DNA from: Phytohabitans suffuscus | GTDB taxonomy: Bacteria > Actinomycetota > Actinomycetes > Mycobacteriales > Micromonosporaceae | NCBI RefSeq assembly: GCF_011764565.1 | Contig: NZ_AP022871.1 | Location: 7,192,320-7,256,319, forward strand | DNA length: 64,000 nt | Direction of reading: 5' to 3' | Part shown: positions 19,850 through 28,271 of the stretch, piece by piece | How the letters are laid out: each line of letters opens with the position of its first letter | Numbering within the stretch: position 1 is the stretch's first letter | The notes under the pieces: model-generated | Told to the model about the DNA's origin: nothing | The model's database searches: none | What the model saw: only the letters and a program-made list of their open reading frames with translations | Position numbers and translations under genes: made by a program

Positions 19850-20045
19850 GGTGATGGGCGAGTTGGCAGCCGTGCTCGACAGCACGGCCAGGCTCCTCGC
19901 CGACGGGAATGCTCGCCTACCAACGGGTCAGCCGATCGGCACATCCGCCCATCGAAGTACACGGAGTTCCGGCGTGACGCGCCGCGTCAGATCCGCCCTC
20001 GACCCGGCCGGCCTGCTCAACCCCGGCGTACACCTGCCTCAGTAG
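19850..20045 (+). pseudogene. C-terminal scrap of an FAD-linked oxidase
   Basis: Two short frames, PIEVHGVP and then VTRRVRSALDPAGLLNPGVH, reproduce the C-terminal signature (K/RxxxDPxGLLNPG) of FAD-binding_4 oxidases such as glycolate-oxidase-type enzymes. Everything upstream is missing. Its stop overlaps the stop of the convergent protease gene. Confidence 0.5.
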
Positions 20046-21066
20046 ACGTGGACGTTGTACCGGGCAAGGACCTCGGTCACGGGCTGGAAGACCGTCGTGC
20101 CACCGGCTCCGCAGTCGCGGCCGTTGCCACCGGAGTGGATGCCGAGGGCGGTGGTGCCGGCGTAGTACGGGCCGCCGCTGTCGCCGGGTTTGGAGCAGGC
20201 GTTGGTCGTGGCCATGCCGTAGAGCCTGAGGCCACCGGGGTAGTTGACGGTCACGTTGACCGCGGTCACCCGCCCCGAGCGCGTACCGGTGGTGCTGCCG
20301 GTGCGGTGGACCCACTGACCGACGTACGGGTTGCCGGCTTTGGTGATGTCCCGGCGGGGGTTGTTGATGACACCGAAGTTGGACGTGTGGCCCCGGACGA
20401 AGTGATAGATGGCGTAGTCGTCGCCAGGGTAGGACGCGCTGCTGCGGCGGCCGACAAGTTTCCGGCGCGCCGGGTCAGCGTAGAACTCCCGCACGCCCTG
20501 CGCGCAGTGCCCAGCGGTCAGGAAGAAGGACTTACCGACCCGATCATGGACGTTGAACGCCAATGAGCAGCGGAGGTTTCCGCCATAGATGGCGTCACCG
20601 CCGCCGATGTGTGGGGTGTAGACACCCGGAACGCGTTCGATGTGGGCGGCACCGCCGAGTCGGGCCGCCGCCCTACGGACCCGAGCGAGCTCCACATCGG
20701 TGACGGAACTGTCGACGGAGATGACGACCTTGTTGGTCACCGGGTCGACACGCCACGACGTTCCGGCGATCCGCACGTCGTCGAGCGACTCGGCCGCCGC
20801 GTCCAGCGTCGACTTGTCCCGGGGTACGACGCGCGGGATCGCGCCACGGGTCCTGACCCGGGACGCCGCCACATTGTTGGTGACGGTGACGACCATCCGA
20901 CCGGTCTTCTCGTCGAGGTACACCCCGGGCTCTCCAACTGCAGCCCGAGGTCCGTAGCCGACTCCGGGGTCAGCAGCACGGCGCCGGCGGGCAGCGCGGG
21001 TAGCGCGCCGAACGCGGTGACGGCCACGCCGGTGAGCGCGGCCAGGCGGGCGAGGACTTTCACCAT
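20039..21066 (-). pseudogene. Secreted S1 serine protease, alpha-lytic/streptogrisin type (one frameshift)
   Basis: The signal peptide LARLAALTGVAVTAFGALPA begins at 21066. At the C run 20923-20926 the frame slips by one base, restored by one extra G on the coding strand (giving ESPGVYLDEKTGRM). Then come a propeptide (about 50-180) and a protease domain with the triad His in FLTAGHC, Asp in GDDYAIYHF and Ser in KPGDSGGPYY. The length and layout are those of extracellular chymotrypsin-like proteases that self-process from a pro-form. It is probably functional if the indel is a sequencing error. Confidence 0.85.
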
Positions 21067-21654
21067 TTCTCCTCAGCGGTTCGCCGGAGTCGGACTGCCT
21101 CATGACGGCGGAGCGGCTGTCGTGGTTCAAAGCGATTTCGGCGGGGTGGGCTCAGTTGGTGCGTCCGATGACGTCTTCGCTGGTGGCGGCTGTAGCGGCA
21201 GCCGCTCTATGGAGCTTTCGCGGTCAGGGTTGAGCGGATGGCGAGGCGGCCAGGGTCGCGGTGCGGCGGTGCCGCCGCCGAAATCACCTGGTTTGTCTTC
21301 GTCGACCCGCCGGAACCGATCCCTCGGGCCGTGCGACGGGCGGGCAAATCGGGTGGAAACGGTCGGCGCCAGCTCGGGGAGCGACCCGGCGGCCTTCCGG
21401 CTCGCCCTCATCGGATCGTTGCAGCCCACGATCACGCCGACGAGGAGAACAAACCAGGCGAATTCGGCGCCTGTCCTCGAACGCGCGGCTCCCGGAAACA
21501 GATCGTGGTATGAAACTGCCCCCAGGGGGCGGATCCATACCACGATCCACCGAAACCGCCCCCAGCCTCCGCATCGGGCCGACAAACCAGCGGAAGCACA
21601 GAGATCACTGTGGACAGACTCGAACCCTGACCCCAGAAGGTCTCTAGAGCCGCC
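21067..21654. other. Degenerate region upstream of the protease gene
   Basis: I see no supported gene. A 12-bp inverted repeat, gatcgtggtatg at 21501-21512 and its complement at 21536-21547, encloses a second small hairpin (gccccc/gggggc). This looks like a relic of a mobile-element end. Confidence 0.45.
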
Positions 21655-21678
21655 CTCTGCGCGGGCACCACGCCCGAG

Positions 21679-21872
21679 TCGCTGGCCGCCTCAAGCAGGT
21701 CACGACCGAGGCGGTCAACACGTTCCTCGCCGAGCACCGCAGGCGCCGCGCCGATCTGGTGGACGACCCCGGCTACGCCCTCTCGGCGCTGCGCGCCGGC
21801 AACGAGACCGCCAACGCCATCGGCGACGCGACCCTCGACGAGGTCCGGCGCACGATGGGTACCAGGTATTGA
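21679..21872 (+). pseudogene. trpS 3' fragment (tryptophanyl-tRNA synthetase C-terminus)
   Basis: The frame GRLKQVTTEAVNTFLAEHRR, DDPGYALSALRAGNETANAI, TLDEVRRTMGTRY followed by TGA is the C-terminal helical tail of bacterial tryptophanyl-tRNA synthetase. The catalytic Rossmann domain with HIGH and KMSKS is absent. It is therefore a leftover from a rearrangement, or an incoming fragment, next to a CBM-like scrap. Confidence 0.7.
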
Positions 21873-21875
21873 GGC

Positions 21876-21914
21876 CCGGTAGCCACACCGGACAGTGTCC
21901 ACTGTGGCTACCGG
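21876..21914. terminator. Hairpin after the trpS fragment
   Basis: ccggtagccaca (21876-21887) pairs perfectly with tgtggctaccgg (21903-21914). It begins four bases after the trpS stop and is probably the original terminator. Confidence 0.65.
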
Positions 21915-21925
21915 CCTACTGGGGG

Positions 21926-22080
21926 TCAGCGGCGGAAGACGAGACAGTCGACGTTGACGAAACCGGCGGGCTGGCCGCCCGTGTTGGCGAGGCTGAAGCT
22001 GCCGATCGGGGCGTTGCTCAGGCTGTCCAGGCGGACCTGGACGTTGCCGCTGACGCCAGCGACGGCGGCCGGAAAGTATC
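21926..22080 (-). pseudogene. C-terminal fragment of a possible carbohydrate-binding module
   Basis: PAAVAGVSGNVQVRLDSLSN, then PIGSFSLANTGGQPAGFVNV and a stop read as a beta-sandwich end similar to CBM6-like domains. Only about 50 residues are present. The assignment is tentative. Confidence 0.3.
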
Positions 22081-22195
22081 CGTCGGGGGCATCACCGCCT
22101 ACCGCGCCCGCCACCGTCCCCGCCTGATCTACCGAATCATGCTCCACAAAGGACGTAAAGGCGAGCCCAGGAGCGTTATTCAGAACGGCTTATCC

Positions 22196-22390
22196 TCAGG
22201 TTCGGTAGATCTCCCGTAGTACGTCGGGGAGGTCGGTGAGGCGTCCGCGCCAGGCGGTGTCGAGGACCTTCCAGTTCACCAGGCGCGATGGCGCGTTCGA
22301 CCGCCGCGCGGGTGCTGTTGGTCGGCTGGTTGGCGCGTGGTTCCTCGTCGCTGTCGACGTGGTTCTCGTACGGGTCGTGAGACCCAGCGC
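22196..22390 (-). pseudogene. DDE transposase, 3' remnant
   Basis: Across two frames the minus strand reads STRAAVERAIA, then NWKVLDTAWRGRLTDLPDVL and REIYRT before a stop. This is the C-terminal end of an IS5/IS4-type DDE transposase. The N-terminus and catalytic core are absent, so it is a dead element. Confidence 0.6.
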
Positions 22391-22908
22391 TACAGGCTGG
22401 GCGCCGGTGACGCCGGCTGTTGCCGCGCGGGCGACCCGGCGCGCTTCGGGCTGTCACCTCCGGCTCGTCCCTGGTCGGTACCCGGCGAGGTGAGGCTGGC
22501 GGCCGATCGAGTGCGCTTCGCCGCATCAAGGCGTTCCAGATTCTTGGTCTGCAGTTTGAATATTTCCTTTTCTGTTTGGTATGCGTTGAGCGCTTTGTGG
22601 CTCTGTAGCACCTGCAGATCCGGCGACTTGGCGATGGTTTCAACAATTCTATCCAGAACGGCGCGACGAGCGTTTAGCTCTCGTAGAGAGCCGTTGCCTC
22701 CACTCTTGAAGCTGACAATTCCCGCGGCAGCGGTTAACTTGTCCCTCGAGTGGCGCTTGTGTGTCGATTGCTTTCTCAGACTGAGATGTGCCCGGCGTGC
22801 TACTTCGGCGTCAGGATTGCCGGGCTTGTCCATGATTCTTCTGGTGTCCCGCATGAGGATCCTGCGAGCGAGGGCTTCCTGCGCGGAGGCTTGCTGATCG
22901 TTGGGCAT
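22390..22908 (-). CDS. Hypothetical basic, helical protein of 172 residues
   Basis: ATG at 22908 follows tggag. The product is rich in Arg/Lys/Ala and predicted helical (ARRILMRDTRRIMDKPGNPD; EIFKLQTKNLERLDAAKRT) with a Ser/Pro-rich tail. It has no membrane segment or signal. Local GC is lower and codon choice more relaxed than in neighbouring genes, and it lies between transposase debris and an IS1380 element, so horizontal origin is plausible. No family recognised. Confidence 0.55.
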   Translation of the reverse strand: MPNDQQASAQEALARRILMRDTRRIMDKPGNPDAEVARRAHLSLRKQSTHKRHSRDKLTAAAGIVSFKSGGNGSLRELNARRAVLDRIVETIAKSPDLQVLQSHKALNAYQTEKEIFKLQTKNLERLDAAKRTRSAASLTSPGTDQGRAGGDSPKRAGSPARQQPASPAPSL

Positions 22909-23163
22909 GAAACGTCTCCAGGGTTGGTGGCTTGAGCGGTGACGACCGATGGAGTCTTCTACGCGTCGCGCGGGTCCCGGTTCAAGGCCTTGGACGTCTT
23001 TCTGCATCCTGGTCGCGAGGTAGTTGTCGTCTTGGCCGGTTCGTGGGGGCTGTCGCGGTGAGCATGCGGGTGAGGTTCATCGGTGTGGGCTGCGCCCTCT
23101 GGCCGCTGCGGGAGGGTCCGGCCGGCTGTGCTGATGGCTCGACGACGGTGCTGGCGATGACCG

Positions 23164-24841
23164 CTAGCCCGGGTGTTTCAGGACCAGTGATCCACGAGGT
23201 GGACTTGGAACGCGAAAGTGCCTTCTGAACTAGGACAATGAGGCTTGTCGAAGGTCTCATCACGCCCGTACGGAAGGCACTTTCTGGATGCAGGTTACCC
23301 GGATGCGACCCAAGCTCACCGTTACCGCCGATGGGACCGGCGTGGTCGCCCACGCCGGAACCCGGCTGCTGGCCGACCTGGCCGACGCCACCGGTCTGAC
23401 ACAGGCGTACAGCGACGCTCTGGCCGGGCTACGACAGCGAAATGCCGGGCACGACCCGGGCCGGGTCGCGGTCGATATGGCGGTGATGCTCGCCGACGGC
23501 GGGCAGAGCATCAGCGACCTGGCCGTGCTGCGCCAACAGCCGGCGGTATTCGGGCCGGTCGCCTCGACCCCAACCGCGTGGCGGGTCTTGGCCGGCACCG
23601 GCCAGGCGCACCTGGCCGGTCTGCGCGCCGCTCGCGCGAAAGCGCGGGAACTGGTCTGGGCACAAGTCACCGAGACCGGCCGGCCGATCCCCGCCGCGCG
23701 GGCCGCCGGCCGCGACATCCCGGGTCTGGTCATCGACCTGGACGCCAGCGTGGTGATCTGCCATTCCGAGAAGGAAAAGGCTGCGCCGACGTTCAAGCAT
23801 TCTTTCGGCTATCACCCGATATTCGGGTTCCTGGACAACACCAACGAGGCCCTGGCCGGCATCCTGCGGCCCGGCAACGCCGGCAGCAACACCGCCGCCG
23901 ACCACATCGCGGTCCTGGACGCCTGCCTGGCCCAGATCCCCGACACGCACCGCTACAACCAGCCGATCCTGGTGCGCGCCGACACCGCCGGCTCCAGCAG
24001 CCAGTTCCTGGCTCACATCCGCGCCCTACGCGACCAGGGCTTGGACATCCGCTTCTCCGTCGGGCTGGCCATCACCGAACCCATCCGCGCCGTCCTGGCC
24101 CGCATCGTCGAGGAACCCGACCTGTGGATCCCAGCCCTGGACCAAGACGCCGACCTACGCGACCACGCCGAAATCTGCGAAATCACCGACCTGGTAGACA
24201 CCACCGCCCACCCCACCGGCACCCGGGTCATCGTCCGCCGTGAACTGCCGCACCCCGGCGCGCAACTGTCCCTGTTCGACCACATCGTCGGCTGGCGGCA
24301 CCAGCTCGTCATCACCGACACCCCCTACGGCCACGGCCCGATCCAGTACCTCGAAGCCCGCCACCGCGCCCACGCCCGCGTCGAAGACCGCATCCGCTGC
24401 GGCAAACACACCGGCCTGGGCCGCTTCCCCTCCCGAGACTTCGCCACCAACGCCGCCTGGCTCGAACTCGCCCTGACCGCCATCGACCTACTCGCCTGGA
24501 CCAAAACCCTCCTCTTACAAGGCGATCTGGCCACCGCCGAACCGAAGAAACTGCGCTACCGGCTCCTACACGTCGCCGCCCGGATCACCCGCAGCGGCCG
24601 CCGAAACCGGCTCCGCATCGCCGAAACCTGGCCCTGGGCAACAGATCTGGCCAACGCCTTCACCCAACTGGCCGCACTCCCACGGCCGATCACCTAAACC
24701 ACGAACCCCAGCCCACCTACCGCAAGGCCACGGAGGAACCCGATCTCAGCATCGGCCGCTCAACCCTGCCCAGGCCACCAACCCGACCCCAAGCAGCCGT
24801 CACACCAAAATGATCAACTCGTCGCGAAAGAGGCGGGCTAG
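23164..24841 (+). mobile_element. IS1380-family insertion sequence
   Basis: About 1.68 kb, the usual size for the family. The left end ctagcccgggtgtttca and the reversed right end ctagcccgcctctttcg match at most positions and are taken as terminal inverted repeats. I see no convincing 4-bp target duplication, which may mean the flanks were rearranged after insertion. It holds a single intact transposase gene. Confidence 0.75.
23288..24697 (+). CDS. IS1380-family transposase
   Basis: 469 residues, uninterrupted. Family features include the N-terminal KLTVTADGTGVVAHAG, the first DDE-type region GLVIDLDASVVICHSEKEKA, the second Asp in ILVRADTAGSSSQF, a late Glu region (RVEDRIRCGKHTGLGRFPSR), and NAAWLELALTAIDLLAWTK near the C-terminus. 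The gene appears intact and potentially active, in contrast to the older transposase scraps beside it. Confidence 0.93.
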   Translation: MQVTRMRPKLTVTADGTGVVAHAGTRLLADLADATGLTQAYSDALAGLRQRNAGHDPGRVAVDMAVMLADGGQSISDLAVLRQQPAVFGPVASTPTAWRVLAGTGQAHLAGLRAARAKARELVWAQVTETGRPIPAARAAGRDIPGLVIDLDASVVICHSEKEKAAPTFKHSFGYHPIFGFLDNTNEALAGILRPGNAGSNTAADHIAVLDACLAQIPDTHRYNQPILVRADTAGSSSQFLAHIRALRDQGLDIRFSVGLAITEPIRAVLARIVEEPDLWIPALDQDADLRDHAEICEITDLVDTTAHPTGTRVIVRRELPHPGAQLSLFDHIVGWRHQLVITDTPYGHGPIQYLEARHRAHARVEDRIRCGKHTGLGRFPSRDFATNAAWLELALTAIDLLAWTKTLLLQGDLATAEPKKLRYRLLHVAARITRSGRRNRLRIAETWPWATDLANAFTQLAALPRPIT

Positions 24842-25155
24842 GGGTCGACGGGCGGATTGAACGCCCGCGCCAGTTCTACTGGATGATCCGCCGGGTCTGA
24901 CCCATTCGTACCGGGTGCCGTCCTCGTCGCTGACGACCCTCTCGGACGCGCCTAGGCTCTCGCGTCCCATGCGTCGACCGATATGCCTCGTCCGCGACCC
25001 GGTTCCACTCGGCGGCGATGGGCGCGTAGACCGGTTGGCGGCAGAAGCGCACGAAGGGACCTCGTTCCTGATCGGAAGGACGACCGGCCCTGCCGCCGAT
25101 ACCCGGGTGGGTATGAGCTTGAGGTGTTGGATGGACGGATCGTCGAGGGGAAGCC
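24842..25155. other. Leader region of osmC with a DosR-like dyad
   Basis: I see no gene. At 25056-25069 lies gggacctcgttcct, a 14-bp dyad resembling a DosR/DevR box, 87 bases ahead of the OsmC start. Confidence 0.4.
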
Positions 25156-25599
25156 ATGACGATGGTGCGGGCGCAGATGGCAGAGCAGCTCAGCATGGGA
25201 AAGCGCGAGCACATGGAGGTCGCGTTCGTCGTTGGAGAGTCGTACGAGGTGAAGGTGCGTAACCACCGGGTCGTGGTGGACCAGCCCTCTGGCCTGGGCG
25301 GCCAGGACACGGCGCCGACGCCGACGGAGTTGTTCGTCGCGTCGCTGGCTACCTGCGTGGCCTTCTACGCCGGCCGGTACCTCACCCGGCACGGGTTGAG
25401 CCGTGACGGGTTGAGCGTCTCGGTCGAGTACCAGATGGCGACCGACCGGCCGGCGCGGGTCGCAGCGGTGCGCCTTACCGTGTACGCGCCGGCCGACCTG
25501 CCTGCCGAGCGGCGCGCGGCGTTGAGCGCCGTCGTGTCGCACTGCACGGTGCACAACTCTCTCATCCAGGCTCCATCGGTGGCCATCGACGTGGTCTGA
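25156..25599 (+). CDS. OsmC/Ohr-family peroxide-detoxification protein
   Basis: 147 residues with the OsmC fold pattern: PTPTELFVASLATCVAFYAG holds the first redox Cys, SVVSHCTVHNSL-like SAVVSHCTVHNSL the second. These are the peroxidatic and resolving cysteines of thiol-dependent organic hydroperoxide reductases. It is the first gene of a stress-gene island and may share its regulation. Confidence 0.88.
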   Translation: MTMVRAQMAEQLSMGKREHMEVAFVVGESYEVKVRNHRVVVDQPSGLGGQDTAPTPTELFVASLATCVAFYAGRYLTRHGLSRDGLSVSVEYQMATDRPARVAAVRLTVYAPADLPAERRAALSAVVSHCTVHNSLIQAPSVAIDVV

Positions 25600-25669
25600 C
25601 GGGATTCGGCTGCGCCGGAACCGGCCCGAGGGGGTGCCGACGCCCGCATGGGAAGCGGGCGTGGGGCGG

Positions 25670-25683
25670 GTGCCGAAGGTCCC
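25670..25683. promoter_or_regulatory. DosR-like dyad upstream of the Usp gene
   Basis: gtgccgaaggtccc (reverse complement gggaccttcggcac) fits the GGGNCNNNNGNCCC-type DosR/DevR box with one half imperfect. It lies about 95 bases before the Usp start. Confidence 0.35.
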
Positions 25684-25776
25684 GGCCAGGGGACCCGAGT
25701 GGCTCTGCCGAAACGCAGGACGGTCGCGCAGTCTGCGAAGAAGCTGGTGTTCCTGATCGTCCCCTTGGAGGAGGTC

Positions 25777-26643
25777 ATGGCCGCATCTCCCATCGTGGTC
25801 GGCTACGACGCGTCCGATGGCGCCCATGCCGCCTTGGGCTGGGCTTTGGATGAAGGGGCGCGTACCGGCGATCCCGTCGCGCTGGTGCACGCTTACGAGT
25901 GGCCGCCGGAGGGTGGCGCGATCCATCTGGCCGATTCGGGCGAGCCTGGTGACGGCGAACGGCGGCATGCGCAGGAGGCGGTGGTGACCGCACTCGCGTG
26001 GGCGCGCGATACCCACCCGGACGTGACGGTCACCGGTACAGCCGTCCGCGGCGCGGCCGCCGCGGTGCTGGTGGAGCAGTCCAAGCACGCGAGGATGATG
26101 GTGCTGGGCAGCCGTGGTCACGGTGGCTTCACCGGGCTGCTGATCGGGTCGACGAGCCTGACGGTGTCGGTGCACGCGCATTGCCCGGTCGTCGTGGTCC
26201 GCGGGCAGAAGCCGCCCGGCGACGCCCCGGTTCTGGTGGGGGTCGACGGGTCGGAGGGCGCGATGCTGGCCGCGGAGTTCGCCTTCGCCGAAGCCGCCGC
26301 GGGTGGTACGAGCCTGAGGGTGCTGCGGGCCTGGACACCGCCGCCACCCCGGCGCGAGCCGACGGCCCGCGATCCGGTCGAGATCGCGGTGACCGAGCAG
26401 ACCGAGACGCAGGAGGCCATCACGCCGCTGCGCGACAAGTACCCTCAGGTGTCCGCGACCGTCCACGTCGTGGCGGGCCAGGCCGGCCGGGTGCTGGTCG
26501 ACGCGACCCGCGGCGCGCGGCTTGTCGTGGTCGGCAGCCGGGGCATGGGCGGGCTGCGCGGGATGCTGCTGGGTTCGGTCAGCCAGCAGTTGCTGCACCA
26601 CGCCCACTGCCCGGTCGCCGTCGTTCGCGAGCGGCCGACGTGA
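25777..26643 (+). CDS. Universal stress protein, two Usp domains
   Basis: 288 residues from ATG 25777 (ribosome site ttggaggagg). Each half is a complete Usp domain with the ATP-binding motif G-2x-G-9x-G(S/T): GSRGHGGFTGLLIGST in the first and GSRGMGGLRGMLLGSVS in the second. Tandem ATP-binding Usps of this form are hallmark members of dormancy and hypoxia regulons in actinobacteria (for example Rv2623 of M. tuberculosis). Other Usp genes follow in this island. Confidence 0.93.
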   Translation: MAASPIVVGYDASDGAHAALGWALDEGARTGDPVALVHAYEWPPEGGAIHLADSGEPGDGERRHAQEAVVTALAWARDTHPDVTVTGTAVRGAAAAVLVEQSKHARMMVLGSRGHGGFTGLLIGSTSLTVSVHAHCPVVVVRGQKPPGDAPVLVGVDGSEGAMLAAEFAFAEAAAGGTSLRVLRAWTPPPPRREPTARDPVEIAVTEQTETQEAITPLRDKYPQVSATVHVVAGQAGRVLVDATRGARLVVVGSRGMGGLRGMLLGSVSQQLLHHAHCPVAVVRERPT

Positions 26644-26652
26644 CGAGCCCTC

Positions 26653-26799
26653 TCAGCTTGTCGGTAGACGGTCGTCTGCACCGCAGGTGGGCGGGGACCC
26701 GATGTGCGGGTCGAGCATCTTGCGGGAGGCGCCGGCGAGCGTGTCGCTTTCCCCATTGCACTCGGCGCCTTGATGCATGATGGCGCGTGCGCTGGTCAT
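26653..26799 (-). pseudogene. CBS-domain protein (HRP1-like), N-terminal fragment
   Basis: ATG at 26799 opens TSARAIMHQGAECNGESDTL, then RKMLDPHIGS and CGADDRL, the first half of a CBS domain as in hypoxic response protein 1. A stop falls after 48 residues where about 140 are expected. It is truncated, but it supports the hypoxia/dormancy character of the island. Confidence 0.6.
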
Positions 26800-27019
26800 G
26801 ACGTCCCCTCGTCTTCGGCGGTTCTCCACCGGGTGCTGTCCGGCCGCCACGCTGTGGTGACCGCCAGCCACGCGCCGACCGGGCCGGTGCTCGCCGGCAC
26901 GACCACCATGCCGCGCGCCGGGGCCGGCATCCGACACCCGTTGTATTCTCAGACGCCCGCGGGTCAACCGTCTGGCAGGCCGGCAGCCGTACCTCGCCCG
27001 CCGGCCCGGCGGCGGCGTC

Positions 27020-27220
27020 TCAGGAACGCGTCGCGACGGGCGCGGCGTCGGCCTCGGTGAGGGTCGCCGGGTCGATGTCGAGCATCGACAGCAGGCTGTA
27101 GTTGTGGCCCACGTCGACCAGATCCGGCAGCTCGCGCTCGAACCAGTCGGCCCGAGCGTGCAACCCTCTGGACCGGAGCATCGATACGATCTGCGACTTG
27201 CTGGCCCGCTTCACGGCCAT
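27020..27220 (-). CDS. Small hypothetical protein, 66 residues
   Basis: ATG at 27220 follows ggtgga. The sequence KSQIVSMLRSRGLHARADWF, then ERELPDLVDVGHNYSLLSML is a compact amphipathic helical protein with an acidic tail. I have seen comparable small proteins near Usp genes in actinobacteria, but no function is known to me. Its good ribosome site and composition support a real gene. Confidence 0.6.
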   Translation of the reverse strand: MAVKRASKSQIVSMLRSRGLHARADWFERELPDLVDVGHNYSLLSMLDIDPATLTEADAAPVATRS

Positions 27221-27756
27221 GGCTCCACCTTCCCATTGGCGGTGATGCGGCCGGTAGGGCACCCTCCAGGCCACACTCACATCCTGAGCATGGACCGGGC
27301 GCAGGCGTCAGAGCCGCGTGGACACCGGCGGCGGGACGATGGTCCGTCTACCGAGCGCGCCAGGTGTGCGAACCGGCCCAGGGGCGATATGCCCGTGAGG
27401 ACGAGACCGATCTGCCCTGTCGCGGCCTGACCGCCCGTTGCGACGCTGGAGCCGAGGCGCTGGACGCGTCGCTTGACGTGATCAGCGTGCGCAAGCCAGG
27501 CGTACCCGACCACCCGGAGCTGGCGATGCGGGTGACGGCGCTGGCGGTCCAGATCGCGTAGTCGCACAGCGCCCACTCGTAGCTGGTGCCGGGTTACCAA
27601 CCGCGAAGGGCCGGAACTCTCTGCGGTCTTCCACCGAGCTCCGCAGGGCAGGAGGTCACCCGGCGGGTGGGCCGACAGCCTCTGCCGCGCCCGCGCGCGC
27701 CGGCATGGACTGGTCGTGGCGCACACCGGCGGAGCAAACGGGCGAGGAGGGCCGCC
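27221..27756. other. Intergenic region with a DosR-like dyad
   Basis: I see no supported gene. ggggcgatatgccc at 27381-27394 is a good 14-bp dyad of the DosR type between the small minus-strand gene and the plus-strand Usp fragment. Confidence 0.4.
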
Positions 27757-27942
27757 ATGGAACCTGACAGCGCTACCCGGGTTGTTGTCGGGGTGGACGG
27801 TTCGGTCGCGGGCCGGCTGGCGCCTGCGGCGACGATCGGCGTGGCGCAGGCCGCGCGGGACGCTGCCGAGGACGGCCGGGATCTGACGATCCGGTTCTAC
27901 GAGACCCCGCAGAAGCGCAACGCCGGGGAAAGCCCGGCATGA
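27757..27942 (+). pseudogene. Usp-derived short ORF leading the NodB-GT2 operon
   Basis: ATG 27757 has an excellent ribosome site (gcgaggagg). The product starts as a Usp domain (TRVVVGVDGSVAGR) but stops after 61 residues without an ATP motif. It overlaps the next gene by ATGA, so it may survive as a translated leader. It is either a truncated Usp or a small protein of its own. Confidence 0.5.
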
Positions 27943-28271
27943 ACGAGCCGCGCGGATCACGCCCCCGGGGGCCGGAGCGGCAGCACCAGCCGCGGCAGAA
28001 GACGGTCGGCCGGGCTCCGGTGAATCGGGTGGTCGCACGGGCGAAGCCGTACCGCCCTTCGCGCCCGGTGCGCGGGGTGGCCCCTCAGCCCGACGTGTCG
28101 ACCAGGTTGATCCAGCGGCTGGACGTGACGGCGCCGGTCTTCCTGGACCGGTCCGGCCGTCGTGGCCGGCGGCTGCGGCGCACGACGTACTGGCTCGTCG
28201 CGGTCTCTCTGATCATGCTGGCGTTGCTCTGGCTGAGCCAGGTGCTCGTCGTGGCCTGGGAGATCCGCTGA
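27939..28271 (+). CDS. Small single-span membrane protein
   Basis: 110 residues: a basic, Pro/Arg-rich cytoplasmic N-terminus, then one transmembrane helix near the C-terminus (YWLVAVSLIMLALLWLSQVL). It overlaps the gene before (ATGA) and the gene after (TGATG), so it is translationally linked to the NodB-GT2 synthase. By position it may be an accessory subunit of the polysaccharide synthase. Confidence 0.65.
   Translation: MNEPRGSRPRGPERQHQPRQKTVGRAPVNRVVARAKPYRPSRPVRGVAPQPDVSTRLIQRLDVTAPVFLDRSGRRGRRLRRTTYWLVAVSLIMLALLWLSQVLVVAWEIR

Noticed and set aside
21595..21625. tRNA-like T-loop (minus strand ggttcgagtctg)
   Set aside because: The stem does not pair, and no acceptor, D or anticodon arm can be built around it.
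23160..24845. Target-site duplication of the IS1380 element
   Set aside because: The four bases on either side (accg and gggt) do not match, so no duplication is claimed.
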